This document shows positions 17,684 through 26,411 of a stretch of 64,000 nucleotides of DNA, one piece after another. How positions within the stretch are numbered: the first letter of the stretch is position 1; each line of letters starts with the position of its first letter. The notes beneath the pieces were generated by a model. The model was not told where the DNA came from, did no database searches, and saw only the letters and a list, made by a program, of their open reading frames with translations. The translations under genes were made by a program, and so were the position numbers. Location: positions 62,001 through 126,000 of the forward strand of contig NZ_AP019823.1 in the NCBI RefSeq assembly GCF_007990525.1. Direction: 5' to 3'. This DNA is from Leptotrichia hofstadii (GTDB lineage: Bacteria; Fusobacteriota; Fusobacteriia; Fusobacteriales; Leptotrichiaceae).

Positions 17684-19256
17684 AAGAAAAATCGGACTAT
17701 TTTATATATTTGTTTTTTATGTTATATTCATTATGACACTAAATTATCCTAATCATCCAGATGAATATATGTATTCATATATTTTTGGAACAGATATAAG
17801 AATATCTTATCCAATCCAATTATTTATCTCTTTAAAAAAAATGTATTTTGAATGGTCTGGTAGAGTTATCTCAAATTTTTTACAACAATTTTTTATATTT
17901 ATAGGAAAAGATAGTTTTGTTATATTAAATTCTTTTGTTTTTATCTTAATTTTATTTTTTAGTTCTAAACTTATATTAAAAATTTTAAAAATAGATAATA
18001 AATTTACAGAATTTAACGTTTTAAAAACACATGTATTAGTTTTATTTGGAATTTGGTTTTATATTCCTGCATTTTCACAAGATTTTATTTGGATGGTAGG
18101 AAGTACTAATTACGCTTGGCCACTACTTTTGAGTATTCTTTTATTATATTATTTTATTGAAAATACAAATGAAAAAAAATTGAATTGGAAATATATTTTA
18201 CTGTTGCTTGTGGTTGCTATTTCAAATGAAAGTAGCGTTGTATTTACAGGTATTTTTATGTTTCTAGAAATAGTTTTAGAAAAGTTAAAATATAATAAAT
18301 GCTCTCAGTATAAAATAAAATCTATCGTATATTTTTTTATATTTTCGTTAATACAAATATTAGCTCCCGGAAATATGTCGAGAATAAAAAATGAAAGTGT
18401 TGAATTTTTTCCTAAAAATACAATATTTGAAAAATTTCTTTATATAGTTAATTTAAACGAAATTAGAATATTAATGATTTTAATAGTACTTTTAATTTTA
18501 TTAATTTTTGCTTTTAGATTAAAAAAAATTAAAATTCCAATATCATTATTAATTACTTCTATTCTAAATTTAATAGTTTTTATTTTTATCTTACCTAGAA
18601 ATGAAAATAGAGCTCTTTTATATCCTATTTTTGGATTAATATTATTTTTAACAATTTTAATGTATCAAATTTTAAATGAAATTAGATACAAATATCAAAT
18701 AATAATTATATTAATAATAAGCTCATTTTTATTAATTTCTGTAATTAAAATATTAAATTACTATAGTGTAGAAATAAAATACTTAGAATCTATAAGAAAA
18801 ACACAATTAGATTATTATAAATCTAAAGAAGAAAAAGAAATAGTTTTAGAAAAATATAGTAGTAAAATAAATAATATTTCTTATCGATATCAGGCTTTTG
18901 ATTTTTTAGAAACTTCTCCAGAGTCATTTGCAAATTTAAAGATAGGGAAATATTTTGGGTTTGATAAATTATATGCAGTAGAAAGTGGTAAAAAATTATT
19001 AGTTGTAAATTTTGCACCTGAGAGTGACATTAAAACATTGAGATTTGATATGTATGGTATTGAATATTCCGCTTTGTATAATTTTGATAAAAAAAATTTA
19101 AAAAATAATTCTTTATTTTTAGAAATTCCCAAAGATGTTAATAGAATAGATATACAAGGAAATAATTTTATAATAAAAAATATAAAAATTTTGAAAATTT
19201 TAGAAGGAAAAGAATTTGAAAGCAATGAAAATATAAGAACTATAGAAATCAGATAA
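17673..19256 (+). CDS. Polytopic glycosyltransferase-like membrane protein (DUF6056-like)
   Basis: A 527-residue integral membrane protein with about ten hydrophobic segments and a soluble C-terminal tail of roughly 150 residues. Near the N-terminus, HPDEYMYSYIFG and FEWSGRVISNFLQQ resemble the acidic first loop of GT-C enzymes and the DUF6056 family, which includes serotype glucosyltransferases. By analogy it would take glucose from an undecaprenyl carrier outside the membrane. GtrB- and GtrA-like genes lie nearby. It overlaps the previous gene by 11 nt, with GAAGGAG as SD. It is extremely AT-rich. Family assignment rests on recalled motifs only. Confidence 0.65.
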   Translation: MKIKRKIGLFYIFVFYVIFIMTLNYPNHPDEYMYSYIFGTDIRISYPIQLFISLKKMYFEWSGRVISNFLQQFFIFIGKDSFVILNSFVFILILFFSSKLILKILKIDNKFTEFNVLKTHVLVLFGIWFYIPAFSQDFIWMVGSTNYAWPLLLSILLLYYFIENTNEKKLNWKYILLLLVVAISNESSVVFTGIFMFLEIVLEKLKYNKCSQYKIKSIVYFFIFSLIQILAPGNMSRIKNESVEFFPKNTIFEKFLYIVNLNEIRILMILIVLLILLIFAFRLKKIKIPISLLITSILNLIVFIFILPRNENRALLYPIFGLILFLTILMYQILNEIRYKYQIIIILIISSFLLISVIKILNYYSVEIKYLESIRKTQLDYYKSKEEKEIVLEKYSSKINNISYRYQAFDFLETSPESFANLKIGKYFGFDKLYAVESGKKLLVVNFAPESDIKTLRFDMYGIEYSALYNFDKKNLKNNSLFLEIPKDVNRIDIQGNNFIIKNIKILKILEGKEFESNENIRTIEIR

Positions 19257-19291
19257 AGATAGACTGTAAAGTAAAAGTTATGGAGAATGAA

Positions 19292-20227
19292 ATGAAAAAA
19301 TTAACAATAATTGCACCAATGTTTAATGAAGAAAGTTTAGTTTCAAAATATTGTGAACAGGTTCTTAAAGATTTAAAGTCATTAGAAAAAAAATACAGTA
19401 TAGAGATTTTAATGATAAATGATGGATCTAAAGATAGTACTTGGAAACAAATGAATAAAATGTATAAAAAATATTATCCTAAAATAAGTTTGATTAATTT
19501 ATCAAGGAATTTTGGATTAGAAGGAGCTATAAATGCGGGGTTAGAGAAGGCAAAAGGAAATATTGTGATAGCCATGGATGCAGATTTACAAGATCCACCT
19601 TCAGTAATATTGGAATTAGTAAAAAAATACGAAGAAGGTTATGATGTTGTTATAGCAAAAAGAAAAAAAAGGAAAAGTGATACATTTTTTAAAAGATTTT
19701 CAGCAAATTTATATTATAAAATTTCAGATAAGTTATCTGGAAAATTAAAATTAGAAAGAAATGCTGCTAATTTTAGATTACTTTCTAGAAAAGTAGTTAA
19801 TGAATTGAATAAATTAGAAGAAAAAAATAAAGTATTTAGAGTAGCAGTTCCATTTATAGGAATGAAAACAGCGATAGTAGAGTATGATAGAGACCAAAGA
19901 TTTTCAGGAAAAACAAAATATAATTTATTTAGTATGACAAGATATGCACTAGATGGTATTACAAGTATTTCTATAGAACCATTAAGAAAGATTTTTACAA
20001 TTTCTATATTTTCATCAATAGCAACAATATTATTATTAATTTTATCAATAATAAATTATAATCAAAAATTATATATCTTAGGATTTATAATAGGATTTTT
20101 TTCAACTATGATACTAGTAAGTTTAACAATAATTGGTGAGTATGTAGGACAAATAATGGTAGAAAGTAAAAGAAGGCCAATTTCAATTATAGAAGATTAT
20201 AAAACACCAAATAATATTGAAAAATAG
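19292..20227 (+). CDS. GtrB-like polyprenyl-phosphate glycosyltransferase
   Basis: A GT2 enzyme that would load a sugar onto undecaprenyl phosphate inside the cell. The GT-A domain shows IIAPMFNEES, LMINDGSKDST, LSRNFGLEGAINAGL, the metal-binding AMDADLQDPP, and RDQRFSGKTKYN. Two C-terminal membrane segments (about 230-285) follow, as in GtrB/DPM1 proteins. The product is 311 residues. An ATG 12 nt further upstream is part of the SD region (ATGGAGAATGAA), so I use 19292. With the GtrA-like protein at 25009 and the GT-C protein before it, it forms a three-part glucosylation set. Confidence 0.9.
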   Translation: MKKLTIIAPMFNEESLVSKYCEQVLKDLKSLEKKYSIEILMINDGSKDSTWKQMNKMYKKYYPKISLINLSRNFGLEGAINAGLEKAKGNIVIAMDADLQDPPSVILELVKKYEEGYDVVIAKRKKRKSDTFFKRFSANLYYKISDKLSGKLKLERNAANFRLLSRKVVNELNKLEEKNKVFRVAVPFIGMKTAIVEYDRDQRFSGKTKYNLFSMTRYALDGITSISIEPLRKIFTISIFSSIATILLLILSIINYNQKLYILGFIIGFFSTMILVSLTIIGEYVGQIMVESKRRPISIIEDYKTPNNIEK

Positions 20228-20239
20228 AAGGAGGATATT

Positions 20240-21181
20240 ATGAAATATGTAAGAGTAGGGAAATCAGGATTAAAAATTACAGAAATAACATTTGGAACAG
20301 CTTTAACAGTAGGTACAGAATTTGATGAGGAGAAAAGAGTATCAGATTTAATTGATACTGCTTGGAATTTGGGAATACGATCATACGATACTTCAAATAA
20401 TTATGGAGAAGCAGAGAGTTTGTTAGGGAGAGCATTAAAAAAATATAAGAGAGAAGAATACGTAGTATCAACAAAGGGTTCTTGGCCTATAGGAGAAACC
20501 CCTTTTCATAGAGGGCTTTCACGAAAACATATTTTATGGGCAATAGAAGAATCATTAAAAAAATTAGAATTAGATTATGTTGATTTATATTATGCACACA
20601 GATATGATCCAGAAGTTTCAATGGAAGAAATTATAAGAACATTTAATTATCTTATAAACACAGGGAAAATAAGATATTGGGCAACATCTGAATGGCCATT
20701 AGAAGCATTAAAAGAGTGTCATAAAGTATGTGATAAATTGAAATTAGAAAAACCAATTTTAGAACAAAGTATATATTCTTATGCAATAACCAAGATTGAA
20801 AAAAATGGAGTAAAAGATTTTTGTGATAAAAATGGAGTTGGTTTGTTAGGTTTTTCACCATTAGCTCAAGGATTATTGACAGGAAAATACAGAAAAGAAA
20901 TTCCAAAAGATTCTAGAATTGCAAAAAGTAAAAAAATAAATTATTCTAAAACATTAGATATTTATAATCAAAATAAAAAAAGAATAGACAAGTATTTAGA
21001 TGTTTGTGAAAAATACAAAGTAAAGGCTCATTATGTTGCTCTTCAATGGGTATTAAGAAAAAATATTTTCCCTGTTATGGGAGCAAGTAAACCAGAACAA
21101 TTGATCGATAATATAAATGCACTAACAGTAGAAATACCAGAAAAATTATGGGAAGAATTAGAAAATATAAATGAAGAATAG
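20240..21181 (+). CDS. Aldo/keto reductase
   Basis: An NAD(P)H-dependent reductase with a TIM-barrel fold, 313 residues. The catalytic tetrad is visible: Asp and Tyr in SYDTSNNYGEAE, Lys in VSTKGSW, and His in YYAHRYD. The cofactor-binding C-terminal part includes FSPLAQGLLTGKY and MGASKPEQL. It resembles the KAB/YghZ-like branch. The position inside the glycan locus suggests it reduces a keto-sugar or removes a by-product of sugar synthesis. No specific substrate can be named. AGGAGG precedes the ATG. Confidence 0.9.
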   Translation: MKYVRVGKSGLKITEITFGTALTVGTEFDEEKRVSDLIDTAWNLGIRSYDTSNNYGEAESLLGRALKKYKREEYVVSTKGSWPIGETPFHRGLSRKHILWAIEESLKKLELDYVDLYYAHRYDPEVSMEEIIRTFNYLINTGKIRYWATSEWPLEALKECHKVCDKLKLEKPILEQSIYSYAITKIEKNGVKDFCDKNGVGLLGFSPLAQGLLTGKYRKEIPKDSRIAKSKKINYSKTLDIYNQNKKRIDKYLDVCEKYKVKAHYVALQWVLRKNIFPVMGASKPEQLIDNINALTVEIPEKLWEELENINEE

Positions 21182-21190
21182 AGGTAATTT

Positions 21191-21982
21191 ATGAAATTAT
21201 CAATTTCAAATATAGCTTGGGATACATCAAATGATGTTAAAATTTATGATTTAATTAAAAAATATGGATTTGAAGGATTAGAAATAGCTCCAACCAAAAT
21301 TATGGGAAAAAATCCATATGGAAAATTAAAAGAAATTAAAGAATGGAAAGAAAAAATAAAAAAAAGATATAATTTAAGAATTTCATCAATTCAATCAATT
21401 TGGTTTGGAAGAACAGAAAATTTATTTGATTCAAAAGAAGAAGAAAATATATTAATTGATTATACAAAAAAAGCTATTGATTTTGCAAATGTAATAGAAT
21501 GTAAAAACTTAGTATTTGGTTCTCCTAAAAATAGAAATGTAAATAATGGTAAAAATAGTGAAAATCAAATAGAGATTTTTGAAACGTTGGGAGAATATGC
21601 TTATAAAAAAAATACAGTAATAGGAATGGAAGCAAATCCAAAAATATATAATACAAATTATATTAATGATACAAAATCGGCATTAAAGTTAGTAAAAAAA
21701 ATAAATTCAAAAGGATTCCTATTAAATTTAGATTTAGGAACTGTGATTTTGAATAATGAGAATTTATTAGAAATTTTACAAGGTAATATAAATTATATAA
21801 ATCACGTTCATATTAGTGAACCATGGCTAAAAATTATAGAAAAAAGAGAAATGCATAAAATATTAAGAAATATACTATTAGAAGAAAATTATGAAGGATT
21901 TGTTTCTATTGAAATGGCAAAAATTGATGAAATAAAAAAAATTGAAGAGGTAGTCAAATATGTTAAAAAAATTTTTGGATAA
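21191..21982 (+). CDS. Sugar phosphate isomerase/epimerase-like TIM barrel protein
   Basis: A 263-residue xylose-isomerase-like/AP-endonuclease-2 fold protein. It begins MKLSISNIAWDTSNDVKIYD, with strand-helix repeats. Candidate metal ligands are the glutamate of GMEANPK, the aspartate of LNLDLG, the histidine of HVHISEPW and the glutamate of VSIEM. Such proteins isomerise or epimerise sugars. The exact substrate is unknown. It starts 9 bp after the aldo/keto reductase and is likely co-translated with it. The IS remnant begins 16 bp after its stop, so the gene itself is intact. Confidence 0.8.
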   Translation: MKLSISNIAWDTSNDVKIYDLIKKYGFEGLEIAPTKIMGKNPYGKLKEIKEWKEKIKKRYNLRISSIQSIWFGRTENLFDSKEEENILIDYTKKAIDFANVIECKNLVFGSPKNRNVNNGKNSENQIEIFETLGEYAYKKNTVIGMEANPKIYNTNYINDTKSALKLVKKINSKGFLLNLDLGTVILNNENLLEILQGNINYINHVHISEPWLKIIEKREMHKILRNILLEENYEGFVSIEMAKIDEIKKIEEVVKYVKKIFG

Positions 21983-21997
21983 TTTCATAAGATAATA

Positions 21998-22887
21998 GAC
22001 CTGTTCGATAACCTTGTATAAAGACTAATATCAGGGTATAATAATACTGGTGATGAAAATGATAAATAATGTTGAAAGAATAAAAAAACTTAAAGAAGAA
22101 AACTATCAGAAAATTTTTGGCATTAAAAAAAATACCTTTGACAAAATGCTGAAACTTTTGAATGAAGCATACAGAATTGAACATTTAAGAGGCGGACATC
22201 CGCCAAAGCTGTCTGTTCTTGACAGACTGGTAATTTGCTTTCATACTATCGTGACTATAGAACTATGGAAAATATTGCCTTTGAATATGGTGTTGCAAAA
22301 AGTACCGTCTGTGAGTGCGTTAAATGGGTTGAAAACATCTTGATAAAAAGTGGGGAGTTTTCTTTGCCCAAAAAAAAGGGAACTTGTCAGGGACACTGAG
22401 ATAGAAGTCGTGCTGGTTGATGCTACAGAAAGCTTCTTAAAAAAAACAGCGGAAATATTACTCGGGAAAAAAGAAAAAGCACACGATAAAGGCTCAGATA
22501 GTGGCAGACGAAAAGGATTTAAGGATACTCAACGTCTCGTTTTCTCACGGGAGCGTTCATGACTTCAGGCTGTTCTGCAAAAGCCGTGTGCATTTTTCAA
22601 AAGATGTCCTTTTAATTGCCGACAAGGGATACATAGACATGGATAAGATACACGGCAACAGCCTGGTACCTAAAAAATCGACAAAAAAGCATAAATTGAC
22701 TAAGGAGGACAGGAAATACAATTCAATTATTTCAAGGCGTAGAATTTACATAGAGCATGTGAACAGGCATATCAAGAGATTTAGGATAGTGTCTACACGT
22801 TATAGAAACAAGAGAAGAAAATTTGCCCTGAGATTTTCGTTAATTTGTGCAATTTATAATTTTGAACTATAAGTTATTGAACAGGTC
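21998..22887 (+). mobile_element. Degraded IS5-family-like insertion sequence
   Basis: An 890-bp element bounded by inverted repeats. The left end is GACCTGTTCGATAACCTT. The right end, read inward, is GACCTGTTCAATAACTTA. The flanks share TAATA at 21993-21997 and 22888-22892, a possible target duplication. In such AT-rich DNA part of that match could be chance. It carries one broken transposase gene. It has split the polysaccharide operon between the TIM-barrel gene and the FAD-dependent oxidoreductase. Confidence 0.9.
22050..22872 (+). pseudogene. IS5-family transposase, frameshifted
   Basis: A DDE transposase with at least three frameshifts. The first part (to about 22240) is helical DNA-binding sequence ending RLVICFH. 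The frame then shifts to one reading YYRDYRTMENIAFEYG, and shifts again in an A-run near 22372. It goes on to LVRDTEIEVVLVDATE, with the first catalytic aspartate. A third shift, in an A-run near 22440, leads to HTIKAQIVADEKDLRILN, LLIADKGYID (second aspartate) and RRIYIEHVNRHIKRF (glutamate). All catalytic residues are still encoded, so decay looks recent. The gene cannot make a full protein. Confidence 0.9.
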
Positions 22888-22950
22888 TAATAAAATAATA
22901 AAAATTTAAGGAGAAGAATTCAAATAAATTTTATATTTGAAAAATTAGAT

Positions 22951-24072
22951 ATGAAAAAATATGACAAAATAATAATAGGAGCAGGAATATATGGAATGTA
23001 TGCTGCCAAACGAAGTTTAGAAAAAAATCCTAATGAAAAAGTATTAATACTAGAAGTAGAAAAAGAACCGTTTAATAGGGGATCTTATATAAACCAAGCA
23101 AGACTTCACAATGGTTATCATTATCCAAGATCTTTTTCTACGGCATCAAAATCTGCAAAATATTTCAATAGATTCTATAATGATTTTAAAAAGGGAATCA
23201 ATGATAAATTTGAAAAAATTTATGCAGTAGCCTCTGATTATAGTTGGGCTAACGGAGAACAATTTCAAAAATTTTGTGATAATTTAAATGTAAGATGTGA
23301 TGAAATTTCTAAAGGGAAATTTTTTAATGAAAATACTATTGATAGAGCATTTCTGACACAGGAATATTCATTTGATGCTAAGATAATTGGAAAAATATTA
23401 TATGAAGAATTAGTAAAATTAGGATGTGATTTTGGATTTGAAATGAAGATAGTGGAAATAAAGAAAGAAGGGAAAGAATATGTATTTAAAACTTCAAATG
23501 GTAAGACATATTCAACACCGTTTGTTTTAAATGCGACTTATGCGGGAATTAACATAATTCATAATCTACTGGGATTCGAATACTTGCCGATAAAATATGA
23601 ATTTTGTGAAGTAATATTGTGTGAAGTTTCTGATAATATAAAAAATATTGGATTGACTGTTATGGATGGTCCTTTTTTTTCATTGATGCCATTTGGTTTA
23701 ACAGGTTATCATTCTATAACAACTGTTTCAAAAACACCACATTTTACAAATTATGAAAATTTACCACCATATGACTGTTGTGGAGATGTAGAAAAGCAAA
23801 AACATCCTGAACATTCAAAAGGTTGTATTCACTGTGGAATTTTTCCTGAAACTGCATTTGAAGAAATGGCTCAAATTGCTAAAAAGTATTTGAATGAGGA
23901 TATTGAGATAAAATATGTCAAATCATTGTATACTATAAAACCTATTTTAGTTGCTTCTGAAATTGATGATTCAAGACCAACGATTATAAAACAATATTCT
24001 CAAAGTCCAGATTTTTATACAGTATTTTCTGGAAAAATAAATACAATGTATGATTTGGATGAAATATTATAA
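22951..24072 (+). CDS. FAD-dependent oxidoreductase
   Basis: A 373-residue flavoprotein of the D-amino-acid-oxidase-like group. The dinucleotide site is IIIGAGIYGMYAAKRSL (GxGxxG, residues 7-12). A RGSYINQARLHNGYHYPRS segment and a late SGKINTMYDLDEIL complete the recognisable parts. A CxxC pair sits in SKGCIHCGIFPE. Within the glycan locus it may oxidise or rearrange a sugar or amino-sugar. That is context only. The nearest good SD, AAGGAG (22908-22913), is 37 nt before this ATG, too far for normal use. In-frame ATT 22918 or ATA 22924 would fit it better, so the start is uncertain. Confidence 0.82.
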   Translation: MKKYDKIIIGAGIYGMYAAKRSLEKNPNEKVLILEVEKEPFNRGSYINQARLHNGYHYPRSFSTASKSAKYFNRFYNDFKKGINDKFEKIYAVASDYSWANGEQFQKFCDNLNVRCDEISKGKFFNENTIDRAFLTQEYSFDAKIIGKILYEELVKLGCDFGFEMKIVEIKKEGKEYVFKTSNGKTYSTPFVLNATYAGINIIHNLLGFEYLPIKYEFCEVILCEVSDNIKNIGLTVMDGPFFSLMPFGLTGYHSITTVSKTPHFTNYENLPPYDCCGDVEKQKHPEHSKGCIHCGIFPETAFEEMAQIAKKYLNEDIEIKYVKSLYTIKPILVASEIDDSRPTIIKQYSQSPDFYTVFSGKINTMYDLDEIL

Positions 24073-24088
24073 TAGTATGGAGGAAAAA

Positions 24089-24997
24089 ATGATAAAAAAT
24101 TTGGAACAAAATTATGTGTCAGTTGTTTTAGTCATAAATGATGATGATAGCCAAGCGGAAAAAAAGATAAAGGAAATAAAAAAAGTTTTAGATAATAATT
24201 TTAAGAGCAGTGAAATTGTAATAGTAGATAATACAACTAAAGTAGATTCTTTAGAGTCATTAAAATTTTTGGATTTTAAACATACAGAAATTAAGTTACC
24301 TATAAAACATAGAACACAACAGGCTTTAAATGCAGGAACTGCAATAGCAATAGGAGATTATATTATTGAAATAGAAGATATTTCTTTTGATATGGACTAC
24401 AATAAAATAATTGAAATGTATAGAAAAAGTCAAGAAGGATATGACTTTGTATTTTTAACACCAAAAAAATCAAGAAGATCTTCAAAAATATTTTATAATA
24501 TTTTAAATAAATATTTTAAAAATTCATTTAATGAAGATATTAATTCATCTGTTATGACTTTATCGTCAAGAAGAGGACAAAATAAAGTGGCAGAAATTGG
24601 GAAAAAAATTATAAATAGAAATGTTGCATATGTTCTTTCAGGATTAAAAAGTTTTTCAATTGAAGTAAATCTAGATTATAAAAATAAAAGAAGCTTTTCA
24701 GAGAATTTAATGTTAATGTTCGATACATTAATTTATTACACCGATGCAATTATGTTATTTACTCAAAGATTAGCTTTTGGATTTTTTGTATTATTTGGAT
24801 TAGGAGTTATTTACAGTATAATTACAAAAATTGTAAAAGAAACAGTGGAAGGCTGGGCTTCATTATTCATAATATTGAGTTTAGGATTCTTTGGGATATT
24901 CTTTATTTTAAGTATTATAATAAGATATCTACATCATATTTTACAAAATTCACTAAATACAAAAGATTATATTTATAGATCTGTAAATAAAAAATAA
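24089..24997 (+). CDS. GtrB-like membrane glycosyltransferase paralog with degenerate catalytic motif
   Basis: A 302-residue relative of the GtrB-like enzyme at 19292, with an N-terminal GT-A-like domain and two C-terminal membrane segments (about 215-240 and 255-280). The normal DxD block (DADLQDPP) is replaced by EIEDISFD. The usual NDGS loop reads IVDNTTKVD. The expected metal site is thus altered, which suggests a changed or lost activity. The start at 24089 follows GGAGG at 5 nt. Earlier in-frame codons lie in the end of the oxidoreductase gene. It precedes the GtrA-like flippase by 11 bp. Confidence 0.72.
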   Translation: MIKNLEQNYVSVVLVINDDDSQAEKKIKEIKKVLDNNFKSSEIVIVDNTTKVDSLESLKFLDFKHTEIKLPIKHRTQQALNAGTAIAIGDYIIEIEDISFDMDYNKIIEMYRKSQEGYDFVFLTPKKSRRSSKIFYNILNKYFKNSFNEDINSSVMTLSSRRGQNKVAEIGKKIINRNVAYVLSGLKSFSIEVNLDYKNKRSFSENLMLMFDTLIYYTDAIMLFTQRLAFGFFVLFGLGVIYSIITKIVKETVEGWASLFIILSLGFFGIFFILSIIIRYLHHILQNSLNTKDYIYRSVNKK

Positions 24998-25008
24998 GTT
25001 GGTAAAAT

Positions 25009-25443
25009 ATGAATCTAATAAAAAAATTAGCAAATAAAGAAACTGTTTTATATCTTGTTTTCGGAGTATTAGCGACGTTTTTAAATATAGTGTTGTTTTA
25101 TTTATTTATAAATGTCTGGAAAATGTCAACAGGATTAGGGAATCTATTAGATACTATTATTTGTATCCTATTCCAATATTTCACTAATAGAATATGGGTT
25201 TTTGAAAGTAAAAATAATGGAAAAGAAGCTATAAAAGAATTTATGCAATTTATATTAGCAAGAGGAGTGACTGCAATTATTGATCAGATATTTGTTGTAG
25301 TTGGGGTAGATTCTTTTGTAGCAAAACATATTACTCTCTCTCAACAGAAAATCTTTAGCATAGGAATTAAAATCTTATCTAATATTATAGTAATTGTGTT
25401 AAATTATGTTTTTTCTAAGATGTTTGTTTTTAAAAAAAAATAA
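25009..25443 (+). CDS. GtrA-like membrane protein (probable lipid-linked sugar flippase)
   Basis: A 144-residue protein with four predicted membrane segments. They include LYLVFGVLATFLNIVLFYLF near the start and a final one ending YVFSKMFVFKKK. The pattern YFTNRIWVFES after the second segment is the GtrA family signature. GtrA proteins are thought to flip undecaprenyl-phosphoryl sugars across the membrane. It sits directly after the second GtrB-like gene. The SD is weak. Confidence 0.85.
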   Translation: MNLIKKLANKETVLYLVFGVLATFLNIVLFYLFINVWKMSTGLGNLLDTIICILFQYFTNRIWVFESKNNGKEAIKEFMQFILARGVTAIIDQIFVVVGVDSFVAKHITLSQQKIFSIGIKILSNIIVIVLNYVFSKMFVFKKK

Positions 25444-25556
25444 AAATTATTATACATTTATAAAAGTTTATAAATAAATTTCGCTTTTAATATAATAATT
25501 TAAGCATAGAATCTTAATTAAATAAAGAAGTATTATACGATAAGAAAAGAGAAAAT

Positions 25557-26411
25557 ATGGATAATAAAAGAATACCTGCAACTGTAATCTGGTATAATCC
25601 AGACAACGAAAATATTAAAAATATAAGAACATATATTGATTATGTGGAAAAATTATACATAATTGATAATTCTAAAGAAAATAACAAAAAGCTAGCTGAT
25701 AGCTTAAACAGTTTAAAAACGGAGTATGTTTGCAACAATGGAAATTTAGGAATTGCAAAAGCTTTGAATTTGGCTTGTGAAAAGGCGGCTAGTGAGGATT
25801 TTGAATGGATACTGACAATGGATCAGGACAGTTCGTTTGATTCTGATAGTATAAATGCCTATTTTAGAGCTTTTGAGAAAATGACAAAAAATAATGTTGG
25901 CATTATTTCTCCTAGGCATATTTTAAAAAACGATATAGATAAATTTAGTGATGTTAAGGAATCTGCTGAGGTTGATCATGTGATGACCTCAGGGAATTTA
26001 TTAAATTTAAAAATATGGGAAGAAATTGGAAGGTTTGATGAAAATCTTTTTATTGATGAGGTTGACAGTGAAATATGTTTTAGAATAATAGAAAATGGCT
26101 ATAAGGTTATCCAGCTAAATAAAATAAGAATGTTTCATGAACTGGGAAACCTTGAGAAAAAAAACTTTTTTACAAGAAAAATTTCTGTTTTAAACCATAA
26201 TCATATAAGAAAATATTATATTATGAGAAATAAATTTTACATGTTAAAAAAATATAAAAAATACAGATCAAGATATATTTATTATATTTTGAATGATTTT
26301 TTTAAAGTTATTTTTTATGAAAAAGATAAGTTGAGAAAATTGAAATATATGTTTAAGGGGATTGCTGATTTCATGAAGAGTAAAATGGGTGAACTGGATG
26401 ATGGAAAATAA
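25557..26411 (+). CDS. Family 2 glycosyltransferase (rhamnosyltransferase-like)
   Basis: A 284-residue cytoplasmic GT-A enzyme. It has TVIWYNPDNENIKNI near the start, NGNLGIAKALNLAC, the nucleotide-sugar/metal site WILTMDQDSSF and the acceptor/base region VMTSGNLLNL and FIDEVDSEICFRI. This resembles WbbL/RfbF-type rhamnosyltransferases, which fits the dTDP-rhamnose genes. The AT-rich gap before it (25444-25556) may hold its own promoter. The next glycosyltransferase overlaps its end. Confidence 0.9.
   Translation: MDNKRIPATVIWYNPDNENIKNIRTYIDYVEKLYIIDNSKENNKKLADSLNSLKTEYVCNNGNLGIAKALNLACEKAASEDFEWILTMDQDSSFDSDSINAYFRAFEKMTKNNVGIISPRHILKNDIDKFSDVKESAEVDHVMTSGNLLNLKIWEEIGRFDENLFIDEVDSEICFRIIENGYKVIQLNKIRMFHELGNLEKKNFFTRKISVLNHNHIRKYYIMRNKFYMLKKYKKYRSRYIYYILNDFFKVIFYEKDKLRKLKYMFKGIADFMKSKMGELDDGK

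Noticed and set aside
22350-22562. Independent 70-codon gene inside the IS
   Set aside because: It is the middle piece of the frameshifted transposase, with the VDATE catalytic block.
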